Source: SMWC01 sp963581225
GTDB lineage: Bacteria; Pseudomonadota; Gammaproteobacteria; Steroidobacterales; Rariloculaceae
Reading direction: 5' to 3'
Length of the DNA: 5,985 nt
NCBI GenBank assembly: GCA_963581225.1
Contig: CAUZMW010000124.1
Coordinates: forward strand, 1 to 5,985
The notes beneath the pieces are model-generated. The model did no database searches. It was not told the origin of the DNA and was given only the letters and a program-made list of their open reading frames with translations. Numbering within the stretch: the stretch's first letter is position 1; each line of letters opens with the position of its first letter. This document shows positions 1 to 5,985 of the stretch, piece after piece. The position numbers and the translations under genes were made by a program.

Positions 1-1015
1 TAGCCAACGTCGACTCCGCCGAGCTGAGCTGACACTCGTCCATGTCCTCCGGCGTCGCGCCGTGGCGATGGCGCGCAATGAAATCCTGTCGGGCCTTATC
101 GGCTGCCTCCTTGTCGTGGAACCGCGCAACGATCTCCTCCGCCAGCAGGTATTTAATGTCGCGTGGATTCTGTCCATCGGCGGCCTGTCGCTTAAAGCCG
201 TCAATCTCCTCAAGGGACCTGAAACTCAGCAGTTCGAAATAGCGCCACATCAATTCATCCGAAATCGACATGAGCTTGCCAAGCATCTCGCCGGGAGGAT
301 CGGTAATACCAATCGTGTTCTCTAAGGACTTCGACATCTTGTTGACGCCGTCGAGTCCCTCCAGCAACGGCATCGTGATGACGACCTGAGGTGGCTGACC
401 GTAGGCCTGCTGTAACTGCCGGCCGACGAGGAGATTGAATTTCTGATCGGTTCCGCCGAGTTCAACATCCGCCTCGAGAGCAACGGAGTCATACCCCTGC
501 ACGAGCGGATACAGAAATTCGTGTATTGCGATCGATTTTCCAGACGCGTAGCGTTTCTGGAAGTCGTCCCGCTCCAGCATACGTGCGACCGTGTGTTTAG
601 CAGCAAGCTGGATCAGGTCTTCCGCGCTTAAGTCAGCCATCCAGCGTGAGTTGAACTCCAGCCGGGTCCGCTCGGGGTCTAGGACCTTGTATACCTGCTG
701 CTCGTAGGTCGCAGCGTTTGCGCTGACATCTTCCGGTGTGAGCGCCGGCCTCGTGGCAGTTTTCCCGGTCGGATCACCGATCATTCCGGTGAAATCTCCA
801 ATCAGGAAAATAATGTCGTGACCGAACTCTTGAAACTGACGCATCTTATTCAAGAGCACGGTATGACCGAGATGCAGATCCGGCGCGGTCGGATCGAAGC
901 CGACTTTAATTCTTAACGGCCGTCCGGTACCGAGTCTCTCTTCAAGTTCGTCTTCCCGAAGAATCTCTTGTGCACCACGACGCAACTCATCCAGTTGTTT
1001 ATCAATGCTTGCCAT
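1..1015 (-). CDS. tyrS: Tyrosyl-tRNA synthetase, type 2 (KMSKS class), C-terminus cut by window edge
   Basis: Cytoplasmic class I aminoacyl-tRNA synthetase that activates tyrosine with ATP and charges tRNA-Tyr. The 338 readable residues begin MASIDKQLDELRRG. The Rossmann catalytic core shows FDPTAPDLHLGH (HIGH-type motif, residues 48-51), GDFTGMIGDPTGK (73-85), YPLVQGYDS (169-177), GGTDQKFN (187-194) and the KMSKS loop (226-230). A true KMSKS, rather than the KFGKT-type loop of E. coli TyrS, places it in the type-2 branch, sometimes called tyrZ. Family members are about 400 residues, so roughly 60 residues including the tRNA-binding S4 domain should lie off the left edge. ATG 1015 is the first ordinary start after an in-frame stop at 1073-1075. 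No clear Shine-Dalgarno sequence precedes it. It is transcribed away from the M23 gene. The function is secure. Confidence 0.96.
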   Translation of the reverse strand, partial: MASIDKQLDELRRGAQEILREDELEERLGTGRPLRIKVGFDPTAPDLHLGHTVLLNKMRQFQEFGHDIIFLIGDFTGMIGDPTGKTATRPALTPEDVSANAATYEQQVYKVLDPERTRLEFNSRWMADLSAEDLIQLAAKHTVARMLERDDFQKRYASGKSIAIHEFLYPLVQGYDSVALEADVELGGTDQKFNLLVGRQLQQAYGQPPQVVITMPLLEGLDGVNKMSKSLENTIGITDPPGEMLGKLMSISDELMWRYFELLSFRSLEEIDGFKRQAADGQNPRDIKYLLAEEIVARFHDKEAADKARQDFIARHRHGATPEDMDECQLSSAESTLA

Positions 1016-1055
1016 GATCAGGAACGGGGAGCGCTCATCGCGTCGCGGAAGGACT

Positions 1056-1061
1056 ATTGTA
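1056..1061 (-). promoter_or_regulatory. Possible -10 element of the tyrS promoter
   Basis: Read on the minus strand this is TACAAT, five of six matches to TATAAT. It would start transcription near 1049 and leave a leader of about 34 nt before the tyrS ATG. No good -35 hexamer lies 16-18 bp upstream (the 17-bp position reads TATTCC), so the promoter is tentative and would need an activator or another element. I see no T-box or attenuator structure in the short leader. Confidence 0.35.
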
Positions 1062-1087
1062 GCCTGCTGAGTTTAAAGGGAATAGCT

Positions 1088-1116
1088 TTGACGAATTGTT
1101 GGAAAATAGTTACAGT
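1088..1116 (+). promoter_or_regulatory. Sigma-70-like promoter for the M23-anmK-ppk1 genes
   Basis: TTGACG at 1088-1093 (five of six matches to the -35 consensus) and TACAGT at 1111-1116 (four of six to the -10) are separated by exactly 17 bp. Transcription would begin around 1122-1124, giving a leader of only about 21-23 nt before the TTG start at 1145. It is the best promoter match I found in the divergent intergenic region. No strong internal promoter was found before anmK or ppk1, so it may drive all three genes. Confidence 0.6.
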
Positions 1117-1135
1117 GCGCTCGGCTACATGATGT

Positions 1136-1138
1136 AGG
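1136..1138 (+). promoter_or_regulatory. Ribosome binding site deciding the TTG start of the M23 gene
   Basis: An AGG core lies six bases before TTG 1145. An in-frame TGA at 1130-1132 excludes any earlier start. The next in-frame start, ATG 1238, lies inside the membrane segment and has no purine-rich site in front of it. The TTG is therefore the better choice, although the site itself is weak. Confidence 0.5.
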
Positions 1139-1144
1139 TCGGCT

Positions 1145-2527
1145 TTGAAATCCTACCCTGGCGGCATTCGTCACGACTATAAGGACGCGACAACCGACTC
1201 CCAAGTCGAAACGAAGCGTCACTGGCCGTGGTTCTTCATGGGACTGCTCCTTCCTGTCGTCAGCGTATCGCTGCTTCTCGTCAACGGCACGAATGAGTCC
1301 AGGACTCCTCCACCGACTACCGCTATCGTCCAGAGTCCAGGCTCGGCGCGGCCACTGCCGCTACCGGACTCACCATCGGGACTGACGCGGGTCGCGGCGT
1401 CGGCCCAACCAGCAACTGACGGGCCGGCCGGCACCGCTCTGAGGCTTAGCGTTCAATCGGGAGACACTCTGGAGGTACTGTTCCGAAGAAATGACCTGAG
1501 CCTCACGGATCTCGCCGCGATGACAGCGCTTAGCGACGCACGCGAGCATCTCAGGCTGTTGCGGCCGGGAGATACGATCGATATCTCGCATCGCTCCGGT
1601 CGTGTGCTCTCCCTGGCAAAAGAACTCGATGAGATCAGGCTGTTGCACGTCGATCGGAATGGAGCAGGCTTTCACGCCGACATCCTGCAGCGCGATGTCG
1701 ACATTCTCTCAGTGGGCGGCCACGGGACAATCCAGTCCTCGCTCTTCGACGCCGGGATGGCCGCAGAGATTTCGGATGCCGTGACAATGAACATGGCGGG
1801 TATCTTCCAGTGGGACATCGATTTTATTCAGGACGTCCGAGTCGGCGATGAGTTCACGGTTATCTACGAAGAGTTATGGCGCGACGGCGTAAAGCTTAGA
1901 GACGGCGAGATCGTGGCGGCCGAGTTTATTAATCAAGGCACCTCTTACCGGGCTGCGCGCTACATCGATCGCGGCGGAAACTCCGACTACTTCACGCCGG
2001 AGGGACGGAGCGTCCGCAAGGCCTTCCTTCGAGCGCCGGTGGACTTTCTCCGTGTCAGCTCGAGCTTCAATCCCAATCGCCGACATCCGATCCTGAATAC
2101 AATCCGGGCTCACCGTGGAGTCGACTACGCGGCCCCCACAGGCACACCCGTAATCGCTGCCGGGGACGGCAAAGTGACGTTTCGTGGTGTTAGCAACGGT
2201 TATGGCAACACGGTTATCATCCAGCACGGTGGCAACATCACCACGCTGTACTCACATCTATCGCGTTTCGCCAACCCGAGACTCGGCAGCAAAGTCAGGC
2301 AAGGGCAGACAATTGCCTACGTCGGCCAATCCGGTCTGGCCACAGGACCTCATCTGCATTATGAGTACCGCCTGAACGGCGTTCATCGCAACCCCCGCAC
2401 CGTAACGCTGCCGCCTGCAGACCCGGTCCCCACCGAATACTGGGAGGATTTCGCAACTGCAGCCACGCCCCTCTGGCGGCAGCTCGATCTGTATCGAAGC
2501 ACGAGTTTCAGCACCGCTGCGAACTAA
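1145..2527 (+). CDS. Membrane-anchored M23 family peptidoglycan DD-metalloendopeptidase (MepM/YebA-like)
   Basis: Predicted zinc endopeptidase acting in the periplasm on peptide crosslinks of peptidoglycan, making room for new strands. The 460 residues, close to the 440 of E. coli MepM, read in order: a short basic cytoplasmic tail (KRH at 24-26); one hydrophobic anchor at about 27-46; a Pro/Ser/Thr-rich linker to about 95; a LysM/OapA-like region at about 100-150 (VQSGDTLEVLF, then RPGDTIDI); a Csd3-type second N-terminal domain at about 195-275; and the M23 domain at about 305-420. Expected zinc ligands are H323 and D327 (HRGVDYAAP) and H405 (PHLHYE), with H371 (YSHL) and H403 as the catalytic histidines. 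All are present, so it should be active rather than an EnvC/NlpD-type degenerate activator. The start is TTG. It is probably cotranscribed with anmK, 63 bp downstream. Exact bond specificity is inferred from the family. Confidence 0.92.
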   Translation: MKSYPGGIRHDYKDATTDSQVETKRHWPWFFMGLLLPVVSVSLLLVNGTNESRTPPPTTAIVQSPGSARPLPLPDSPSGLTRVAASAQPATDGPAGTALRLSVQSGDTLEVLFRRNDLSLTDLAAMTALSDAREHLRLLRPGDTIDISHRSGRVLSLAKELDEIRLLHVDRNGAGFHADILQRDVDILSVGGHGTIQSSLFDAGMAAEISDAVTMNMAGIFQWDIDFIQDVRVGDEFTVIYEELWRDGVKLRDGEIVAAEFINQGTSYRAARYIDRGGNSDYFTPEGRSVRKAFLRAPVDFLRVSSSFNPNRRHPILNTIRAHRGVDYAAPTGTPVIAAGDGKVTFRGVSNGYGNTVIIQHGGNITTLYSHLSRFANPRLGSKVRQGQTIAYVGQSGLATGPHLHYEYRLNGVHRNPRTVTLPPADPVPTEYWEDFATAATPLWRQLDLYRSTSFSTAAN

Positions 2528-2529
2528 GA

Positions 2530-2558
2530 GAATCGCGGCCGGGCGGCCGCTCCCACAG
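2530..2558 (-). repeat. REP-like palindromic element behind the M23 gene
   Basis: Read on the minus strand this is CTGTGGGA, then GCGGCCG, a CC turn, CGGCCGC and GATTC. The arms at 2535-2541 and 2544-2550 are perfectly complementary (7 bp, or 6 bp with a four-base loop). A GTGG head (complement of 2553-2556) just before a GC-rich hairpin is the layout of REP elements spread by RAYT transposases in Pseudomonas and relatives. It starts three bases after the M23 stop codon, a usual REP position. No T-run follows on the plus strand, so it is not a classical intrinsic terminator, but the hairpin could stabilise the upstream mRNA end or dampen readthrough into anmK. Only one copy is in the window, so the repeat nature is inferred from form. 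Confidence 0.6.
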
Positions 2559-2580
2559 CATCCGATCTGCATTATCCGGT

Positions 2581-2584
2581 AGGG
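2581..2584 (+). promoter_or_regulatory. Ribosome binding site of anmK
   Basis: AGGG lies six bases before ATG 2591 and twelve before the alternative ATG 2597 (the protein begins MTM). The spacing favours the first ATG. Confidence 0.55.
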
Positions 2585-2590
2585 TAAGCT

Positions 2591-3715
2591 ATGACGATGA
2601 GCGAGTTGTACATCGGACTGATGTCCGGCACGAGCCTGGACGGCGCGGATGTCGTGCTCGTCGAGTTCGATCGGACCGAATGTATCGTGCATGACGCGAA
2701 CACTTCGCCGTTTCCGCAAAAACTCACGACACGCCTCAGAAGGATCGTCCAGACACCTGAATCTTCGCTTGAGGAACTCGGAACTCTCGATGTGGCTCTC
2801 GGCAGCTTTTTCGCCGAGTCGGTGCGGCAGCTCGTTGGCAACGCCCAATGCGAGCTGGGCGACATCACGGCAATCGGCTTCTCCGGTCATACGATCTTTC
2901 ACAAACCGGCACTGCCGCACCCATTCACGATGCAGCTCGGCGATCCGAACGTGATCGCGTCTGCAACCGGAATCAACACAGTTGCCGACTTCCGTCGAAT
3001 GGATATGGCGCAAGGCGGGCAAGGTGCGCCTTTGGCGCCGACCTTTCACGCGTGGCGATTTTCGGCTCCGGACGAAACCCGCGTTGTCGTCAATCTCGGC
3101 GGCGTTGCGAACATCACCGTGTTGAGCCCGGGGCAGCCGCTCGCCGGGTTCGACACCGGGCCTGCCAACTCGCTCATGGATGGCTGGTGCAGGCGCTGCT
3201 GGGAAGAGCGCTATGACGAGCAAGGAAGACGCGCCAGGAGCGGTACCCTCGTTCCCGAGCTGTTGGCGGAATTCCTTGCCGATCCGTATTTCCAACGCCA
3301 GCCGCCGAAATCCACCGGCTTCGAGTATTTTAATCTTCGCTGGGTCGAGGACCGACTCGCGGCAACGGGGACGAGTGTTTCCGAGCGAGACGTTCTGACG
3401 ACGCTGGCAGAGCTGACCGCGATTAGTGTCAGCGACGCCATTCGGCAATCGGCGCCCGACTGTCAGCGCGTCATACTCTGTGGTGGTGGTACGTTTAACT
3501 CATTTCTCGTGGAACGTCTCGAGGCACGGCTGCCCGGCTGCGTCGTCGAGCCCAGCGCCTCTTACGGGATCGGCCCGGAGTGGGTGGAGGCGGTCGCATT
3601 CGCGTGGCTCGCCCAGCGGCGGCTAAAAGAATGGGTCGGAAACGCATCCAGTGTGACGGGCGCCCGCCAAACCGCAGTACTCGGCGGTTTATACTCGGCT
3701 GAAGGCGGCGAGTAA
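2591..3715 (+). CDS. anmK: Anhydro-N-acetylmuramic acid kinase
   Basis: Cytoplasmic ASKHA-fold kinase of peptidoglycan recycling. It uses ATP to open the 1,6-anhydro ring of anhydro-MurNAc and phosphorylate it to MurNAc-6-phosphate, the substrate of the MurQ etherase or of alternative recycling routes. The 374-residue length is normal for the family. The nucleotide-binding signature GLMSGTSLDGAD is at 9-20. Others are GFSGHTIFHKP (96-106), QLGDPNVIA (115-123), VADFRRMDMAQGGQGAPLAP (131-150), VNLGGVANITVL (167-178), GFDTGPANSLMDGW (186-199, with catalytic-base candidate D188, equivalent to Asp182 of the Pseudomonas enzyme) and LCGGGTFNSFL (296-306). Alanine 192 stands where many homologues have glycine (GPGN). 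The gene follows the M23 endopeptidase, which fits a wall-turnover pair, and ends 18 bp before ppk1. Identification is secure; the presence of later recycling steps cannot be judged here. Confidence 0.96.
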   Translation: MTMSELYIGLMSGTSLDGADVVLVEFDRTECIVHDANTSPFPQKLTTRLRRIVQTPESSLEELGTLDVALGSFFAESVRQLVGNAQCELGDITAIGFSGHTIFHKPALPHPFTMQLGDPNVIASATGINTVADFRRMDMAQGGQGAPLAPTFHAWRFSAPDETRVVVNLGGVANITVLSPGQPLAGFDTGPANSLMDGWCRRCWEERYDEQGRRARSGTLVPELLAEFLADPYFQRQPPKSTGFEYFNLRWVEDRLAATGTSVSERDVLTTLAELTAISVSDAIRQSAPDCQRVILCGGGTFNSFLVERLEARLPGCVVEPSASYGIGPEWVEAVAFAWLAQRRLKEWVGNASSVTGARQTAVLGGLYSAEGGE

Positions 3716-3727
3716 CGCCATCGATAC

Positions 3728-3731
3728 GAGG
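3728..3731 (+). promoter_or_regulatory. Poorly spaced GAGG before the ppk1 GTG start
   Basis: GAGG is present but only two bases separate it from GTG 3734, much tighter than the usual five to nine. With an 18-base gap from the anmK stop, ppk1 translation may depend on ribosomes arriving from anmK. This is inference from spacing only. Confidence 0.3.
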
Positions 3732-3733
3732 CC

Positions 3734-5809
3734 GTGGACACCGCAAACCTAGCACTACCAGAGTATTACATTAACCGTGAGCTGTCCCAGCTCGCGTTTA
3801 ATGGCCGTGTGCTCAGTCAAGCTACGGATCAGAGCGTCCCTCTGTTCGAGCGCCTGAAGTTTCTCTGTATCTCCTCCACCAATCTCGATGAGTTCTTCGA
3901 GATCCGCGTCTCCGGCACGAAGCAACGCCTGGAAGTGAACTCGGCGCCTGCTGGTCCCGATAACCTCAGTCCGGCCGACGTCCTAAAGACGATCACCATT
4001 CAGGCCCGTGAACTCGTTACCGAGCAATACCGGTTGCTTAACGAAGAACTGATGCCCGCTTTAAGTGCAGAAGGTATCCGCTTCGTCCGTCGCGATGAGT
4101 GGACTCCCAAGCAGCGTCACTGGCTGGAGAACTACTTCAGTACCGAGATCGTTCCGGTCCTAAGCCCTACGGTCCTCGATCCGACCCGGCCGATTCCGCG
4201 TATCCTGAACAAAAGCCTCAATTTCATCGTCAGCCTGCGGGGCCGGGACGCTTTCGGCCGACCGGTACAGCGAGCGATCGTGCAAGCTCCGCGCTCCCTG
4301 CCGAGACTGATCCGACTCCCACAGGAACTCGACAACACCGGTAACGCAGATTTCGTGTTTCTGTCGTCGATCATCCATTCATTCGTCGATACGCTGTTCT
4401 CCGGGCTCATCATCGACGGCTGCTATCAGTTTCGGGTGACCCGCAATAGCGACCTCTATGTGGATAGCGAAGAAGTCGGCGACTTGATGAGAGCCCTGGA
4501 AGGGGAGTTATTTGAGAGCCGCTATGGCGCGGCCGTACGCCTGGAAACCGCCCACGATTGTCCTAACGATCTAGTGGAGTTCCTGCTCAAGCATTTCAAA
4601 CTCACGCGTCAGGATCTCTATCAGGTTACCGGGCCCGTGAACCTCAACCGACTCCTGGCGACCTACGATCTCGTGGATCGGCCTGATCTAAAGGATCCAC
4701 CTTTCACGCCCGGCGTACCTCAGCAACTGGCCAACGTGAGTCCATTCGAGGCAATCTCGAAGGGCGATATTCTCCTGCACCATCCATTCGACTCCTTCGG
4801 CCCGGTCATGGACTTCGTCTACCGCGCCGCGATCGATCCCACCGTGGTCGCAATCAAACAGACACTCTATCGCACGACACCGGACTCTCCTCTGATCGAA
4901 AGCCTGGTTTCCGCAGCCAAGGCCGGTAAGGAAGTCACCGTCATGATCGAGCTTCGAGCTCGCTTCGACGAAGCAGCCAACATCGAGCTCGCCAATAAAC
5001 TACAAGAGGCCGGGGCCCATGTTGTCTACGGCGTCGTCGGCTTCAAGACCCACTGCAAGATGCTGCTGGCCATCCGTCGCGAGAACGGCGAACTAAAACG
5101 CTACGTTCACCTGAGCACCGGTAACTACCATCCTACAACCGCCCGCGTCTACACAGACTATGGACTCTTTTCTGCGGATGAGGATTTAGGGCAAGACGTC
5201 CACGAAGTCTTCATGCAGATTACGAGCCTGACGTCTACGGCCAAGTTGAATATGATCTACCAATCACCGTCCACGCTGCATGACGAGTTGCTCAGACTCA
5301 TTCGCCGCGAGACCGCGTTTGCGGCCTCGGGAGGAACCGGGCACATCATCGCAAAGATGAACGCATTGGTAGAACCGGAAGTAATAAGAGCACTGTATGA
5401 AGCGTCAGCTTCGGGTGTAATCGTCGATTTGATCGTTCGCGGCATTTGCTGCCTGCGGCCAGGAATTCCCAGAATCTCAGACAACATCCGCGTGTACTCA
5501 ATCGTGGGCCGCTTCCTCGAACACGATCGCTGTTTGTACTTTCACAATAACGGCAATGAGGAGGTCTTTTGCTCCAGCGCCGACTGGGTGGATCGCAACT
5601 TCTTCAGTCGTATCGAGATCATGTACCCGATCCGGGACAAGAGAATCAGGCGACGCCTGATCGGAAACCTTGACACCTATCTGGGGGACAACACTCAGGC
5701 GTGGGAGCTGATGGCCGATGGTTCCTATCGGCTAACGGTACCGAAGAGCGGGAAGGAGAGGCGCTGCGCGCAGAACTCTCTACTCAAGCGGCATGCCGAG
5801 GCGGGTTAG
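3734..5809 (+). CDS. ppk1: Polyphosphate kinase 1
   Basis: Catalyses reversible transfer of the ATP gamma-phosphate to inorganic polyphosphate, supporting phosphate storage and stress responses; usually membrane-associated. The 691 residues match the usual length (E. coli 688). In order: N domain with YYINRELSQLAFNGRVL (11-27) and SSTNLDEFFEIRV (47-59, ATP-contact N50); the head domain; then the two phospholipase-D-like C domains. H440 in GFKTHCK is the autophosphorylated histidine (E. coli H435), H597 in FLEHDR is the second active-site histidine (H592), and R380 and R410 match the magnesium-site arginines R375 and R405. The constant offset of five shows an intact catalytic core. STGNYHPTTARVYTD lies at 461-475. 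GTG 3734 is the only ordinary start between the in-frame anmK stop and the conserved N-terminus. No ppx exopolyphosphatase gene is adjacent in the window. Probably cotranscribed with anmK. Confidence 0.97.
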   Translation: MDTANLALPEYYINRELSQLAFNGRVLSQATDQSVPLFERLKFLCISSTNLDEFFEIRVSGTKQRLEVNSAPAGPDNLSPADVLKTITIQARELVTEQYRLLNEELMPALSAEGIRFVRRDEWTPKQRHWLENYFSTEIVPVLSPTVLDPTRPIPRILNKSLNFIVSLRGRDAFGRPVQRAIVQAPRSLPRLIRLPQELDNTGNADFVFLSSIIHSFVDTLFSGLIIDGCYQFRVTRNSDLYVDSEEVGDLMRALEGELFESRYGAAVRLETAHDCPNDLVEFLLKHFKLTRQDLYQVTGPVNLNRLLATYDLVDRPDLKDPPFTPGVPQQLANVSPFEAISKGDILLHHPFDSFGPVMDFVYRAAIDPTVVAIKQTLYRTTPDSPLIESLVSAAKAGKEVTVMIELRARFDEAANIELANKLQEAGAHVVYGVVGFKTHCKMLLAIRRENGELKRYVHLSTGNYHPTTARVYTDYGLFSADEDLGQDVHEVFMQITSLTSTAKLNMIYQSPSTLHDELLRLIRRETAFAASGGTGHIIAKMNALVEPEVIRALYEASASGVIVDLIVRGICCLRPGIPRISDNIRVYSIVGRFLEHDRCLYFHNNGNEEVFCSSADWVDRNFFSRIEIMYPIRDKRIRRRLIGNLDTYLGDNTQAWELMADGSYRLTVPKSGKERRCAQNSLLKRHAEAG

Positions 5810-5828
5810 CCGACCACGACGAAGACTG

Positions 5829-5985
5829 TTAGACCGAGAACGAAGAACCGCATCCACAGGTCGTAGAGGCGTTGGGATTACGGATGATGAACTGAGAACC
5901 GGACAGGTCTTCCTTGTAGTCAATCTCGGCGCCGGTCAGATACTGGACGCTCATCGGATCTATTAGCAGCGTGACGCCGCGATTC
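5829..5985 (-). CDS. erpA: A-type iron-sulfur cluster carrier ErpA, C-terminal part
   Basis: The last 51 codons and the TAA stop of an A-type carrier that delivers Fe-S clusters to apo-enzymes, in E. coli including isoprenoid-synthesis proteins. The readable part begins NRGVTLLIDPMSVQYLTGAEI and ends NPNASTTCGCGSSFSV. The CGCG motif supplies two of the three conserved cluster cysteines (C43 and C45 of the visible fragment); the third, in the upstream GGGCSGF-type motif, should lie beyond the right edge. The DPMS segment, the D-Y-K-E-D-L stretch and the NPNA..TCGCGSSF ending fit ErpA better than IscA or SufA. The family is about 110-120 residues, so roughly half is visible. The gene converges on ppk1. 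The match to a known tyrS-M23-anmK-erpA neighbourhood supports the call. Confidence 0.92.
   Translation of the reverse strand, partial: NRGVTLLIDPMSVQYLTGAEIDYKEDLSGSQFIIRNPNASTTCGCGSSFSV

Noticed and set aside
322..606. A 94-codon minus-strand frame inside tyrS, and an 87-codon plus-strand frame at 62-325
   Set aside because: Both lie over the tyrS reading frame, which carries GGTDQKFN and KMSKS in the correct order. The alternatives have no recognisable features.
1101..1127. Possible sigma-E-type promoter (GGAAAA) upstream of the envelope hydrolase gene
   Set aside because: No TCTGA-like -10 at the right spacing; the sigma-70-like pair with a 17-bp spacer explains the region better.
2535..2550. 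Hairpin after the M23 gene considered as an intrinsic terminator
   Set aside because: The plus strand continues TCCCAC with no run of T. The GTGG head on the minus strand fits a REP-like element better.
2547..2575. Possible internal promoter for anmK with CATTAT at 2570-2575
   Set aside because: Only four of six -10 matches and no -35 at 16-18 bp upstream.
2258..3448. A 396-codon open frame on the minus strand, antisense to the end of the M23 gene and most of anmK
   Set aside because: Its translation is rich in Arg, Cys and Gln, has no motif I recognise and overlaps two genes with clear catalytic motifs. It is the expected by-product of codon bias in the plus-strand genes.
3734..3820. Gln in place of the usual Trp in the PPK1 N-terminal RELSWL motif
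   Set aside because: I recall RELSQL or RELGQL in Pseudomonas and Xanthomonas PPK1, so this is a lineage form, not a defect.
5789..5798. Ten-base palindrome CGGCATGCCG near the ppk1 3' end, considered as a terminator
   Set aside because: It has no loop and no T-run, and it lies within coding sequence.

Overview
The window is a stretch of chromosomal core genes, most likely from a gammaproteobacterium. It is moderately GC-rich. The gene order tyrosyl-tRNA synthetase / M23 endopeptidase / anmK / ... / erpA is a neighbourhood I know from Pseudomonas-type genomes. The PPK1 has the 'NRELSQL' N-terminal variant that I recall from pseudomonads and xanthomonads. A REP-like hairpin with a GTGG head, of the kind common in that part of the class, lies behind the M23 gene. 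I cannot name a genus.

Layout. On the minus strand, from the left edge to 1015, is most of a type-2 tyrosyl-tRNA synthetase; its C-terminal S4 region lies off the window. A 129-bp divergent intergenic region (1016-1144) follows, with a good sigma-70-like promoter reading right and a weaker -10 reading left. On the plus strand come three closely spaced genes: an inner-membrane-anchored M23 peptidoglycan endopeptidase (1145-2527, TTG start), anhydro-N-acetylmuramic acid kinase anmK (2591-3715) and polyphosphate kinase ppk1 (3734-5809, GTG start). The end of erpA, an A-type iron-sulfur carrier, enters from the right on the minus strand (5829 to the edge) and converges on ppk1 with a 19-bp gap.

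How the genes fit together. The M23 enzyme should cut peptide crosslinks in the wall. AnmK phosphorylates anhydro-MurNAc released by wall turnover, so the first two genes form a wall remodelling and recycling pair. PPK1 makes polyphosphate from ATP and has no obvious direct link to them; it appears to have joined the end of the same transcription unit. TyrRS and ErpA are housekeeping flanks.

All five protein genes look intact wherever they are inside the window, and all visible catalytic residues are present. I found no mobile element, CRISPR array, tRNA or rRNA, and nothing that looks like an undescribed system. The points most worth a second look are ppk1 sitting between anmK and erpA, the REP-like hairpin, and the unusual translation starts.
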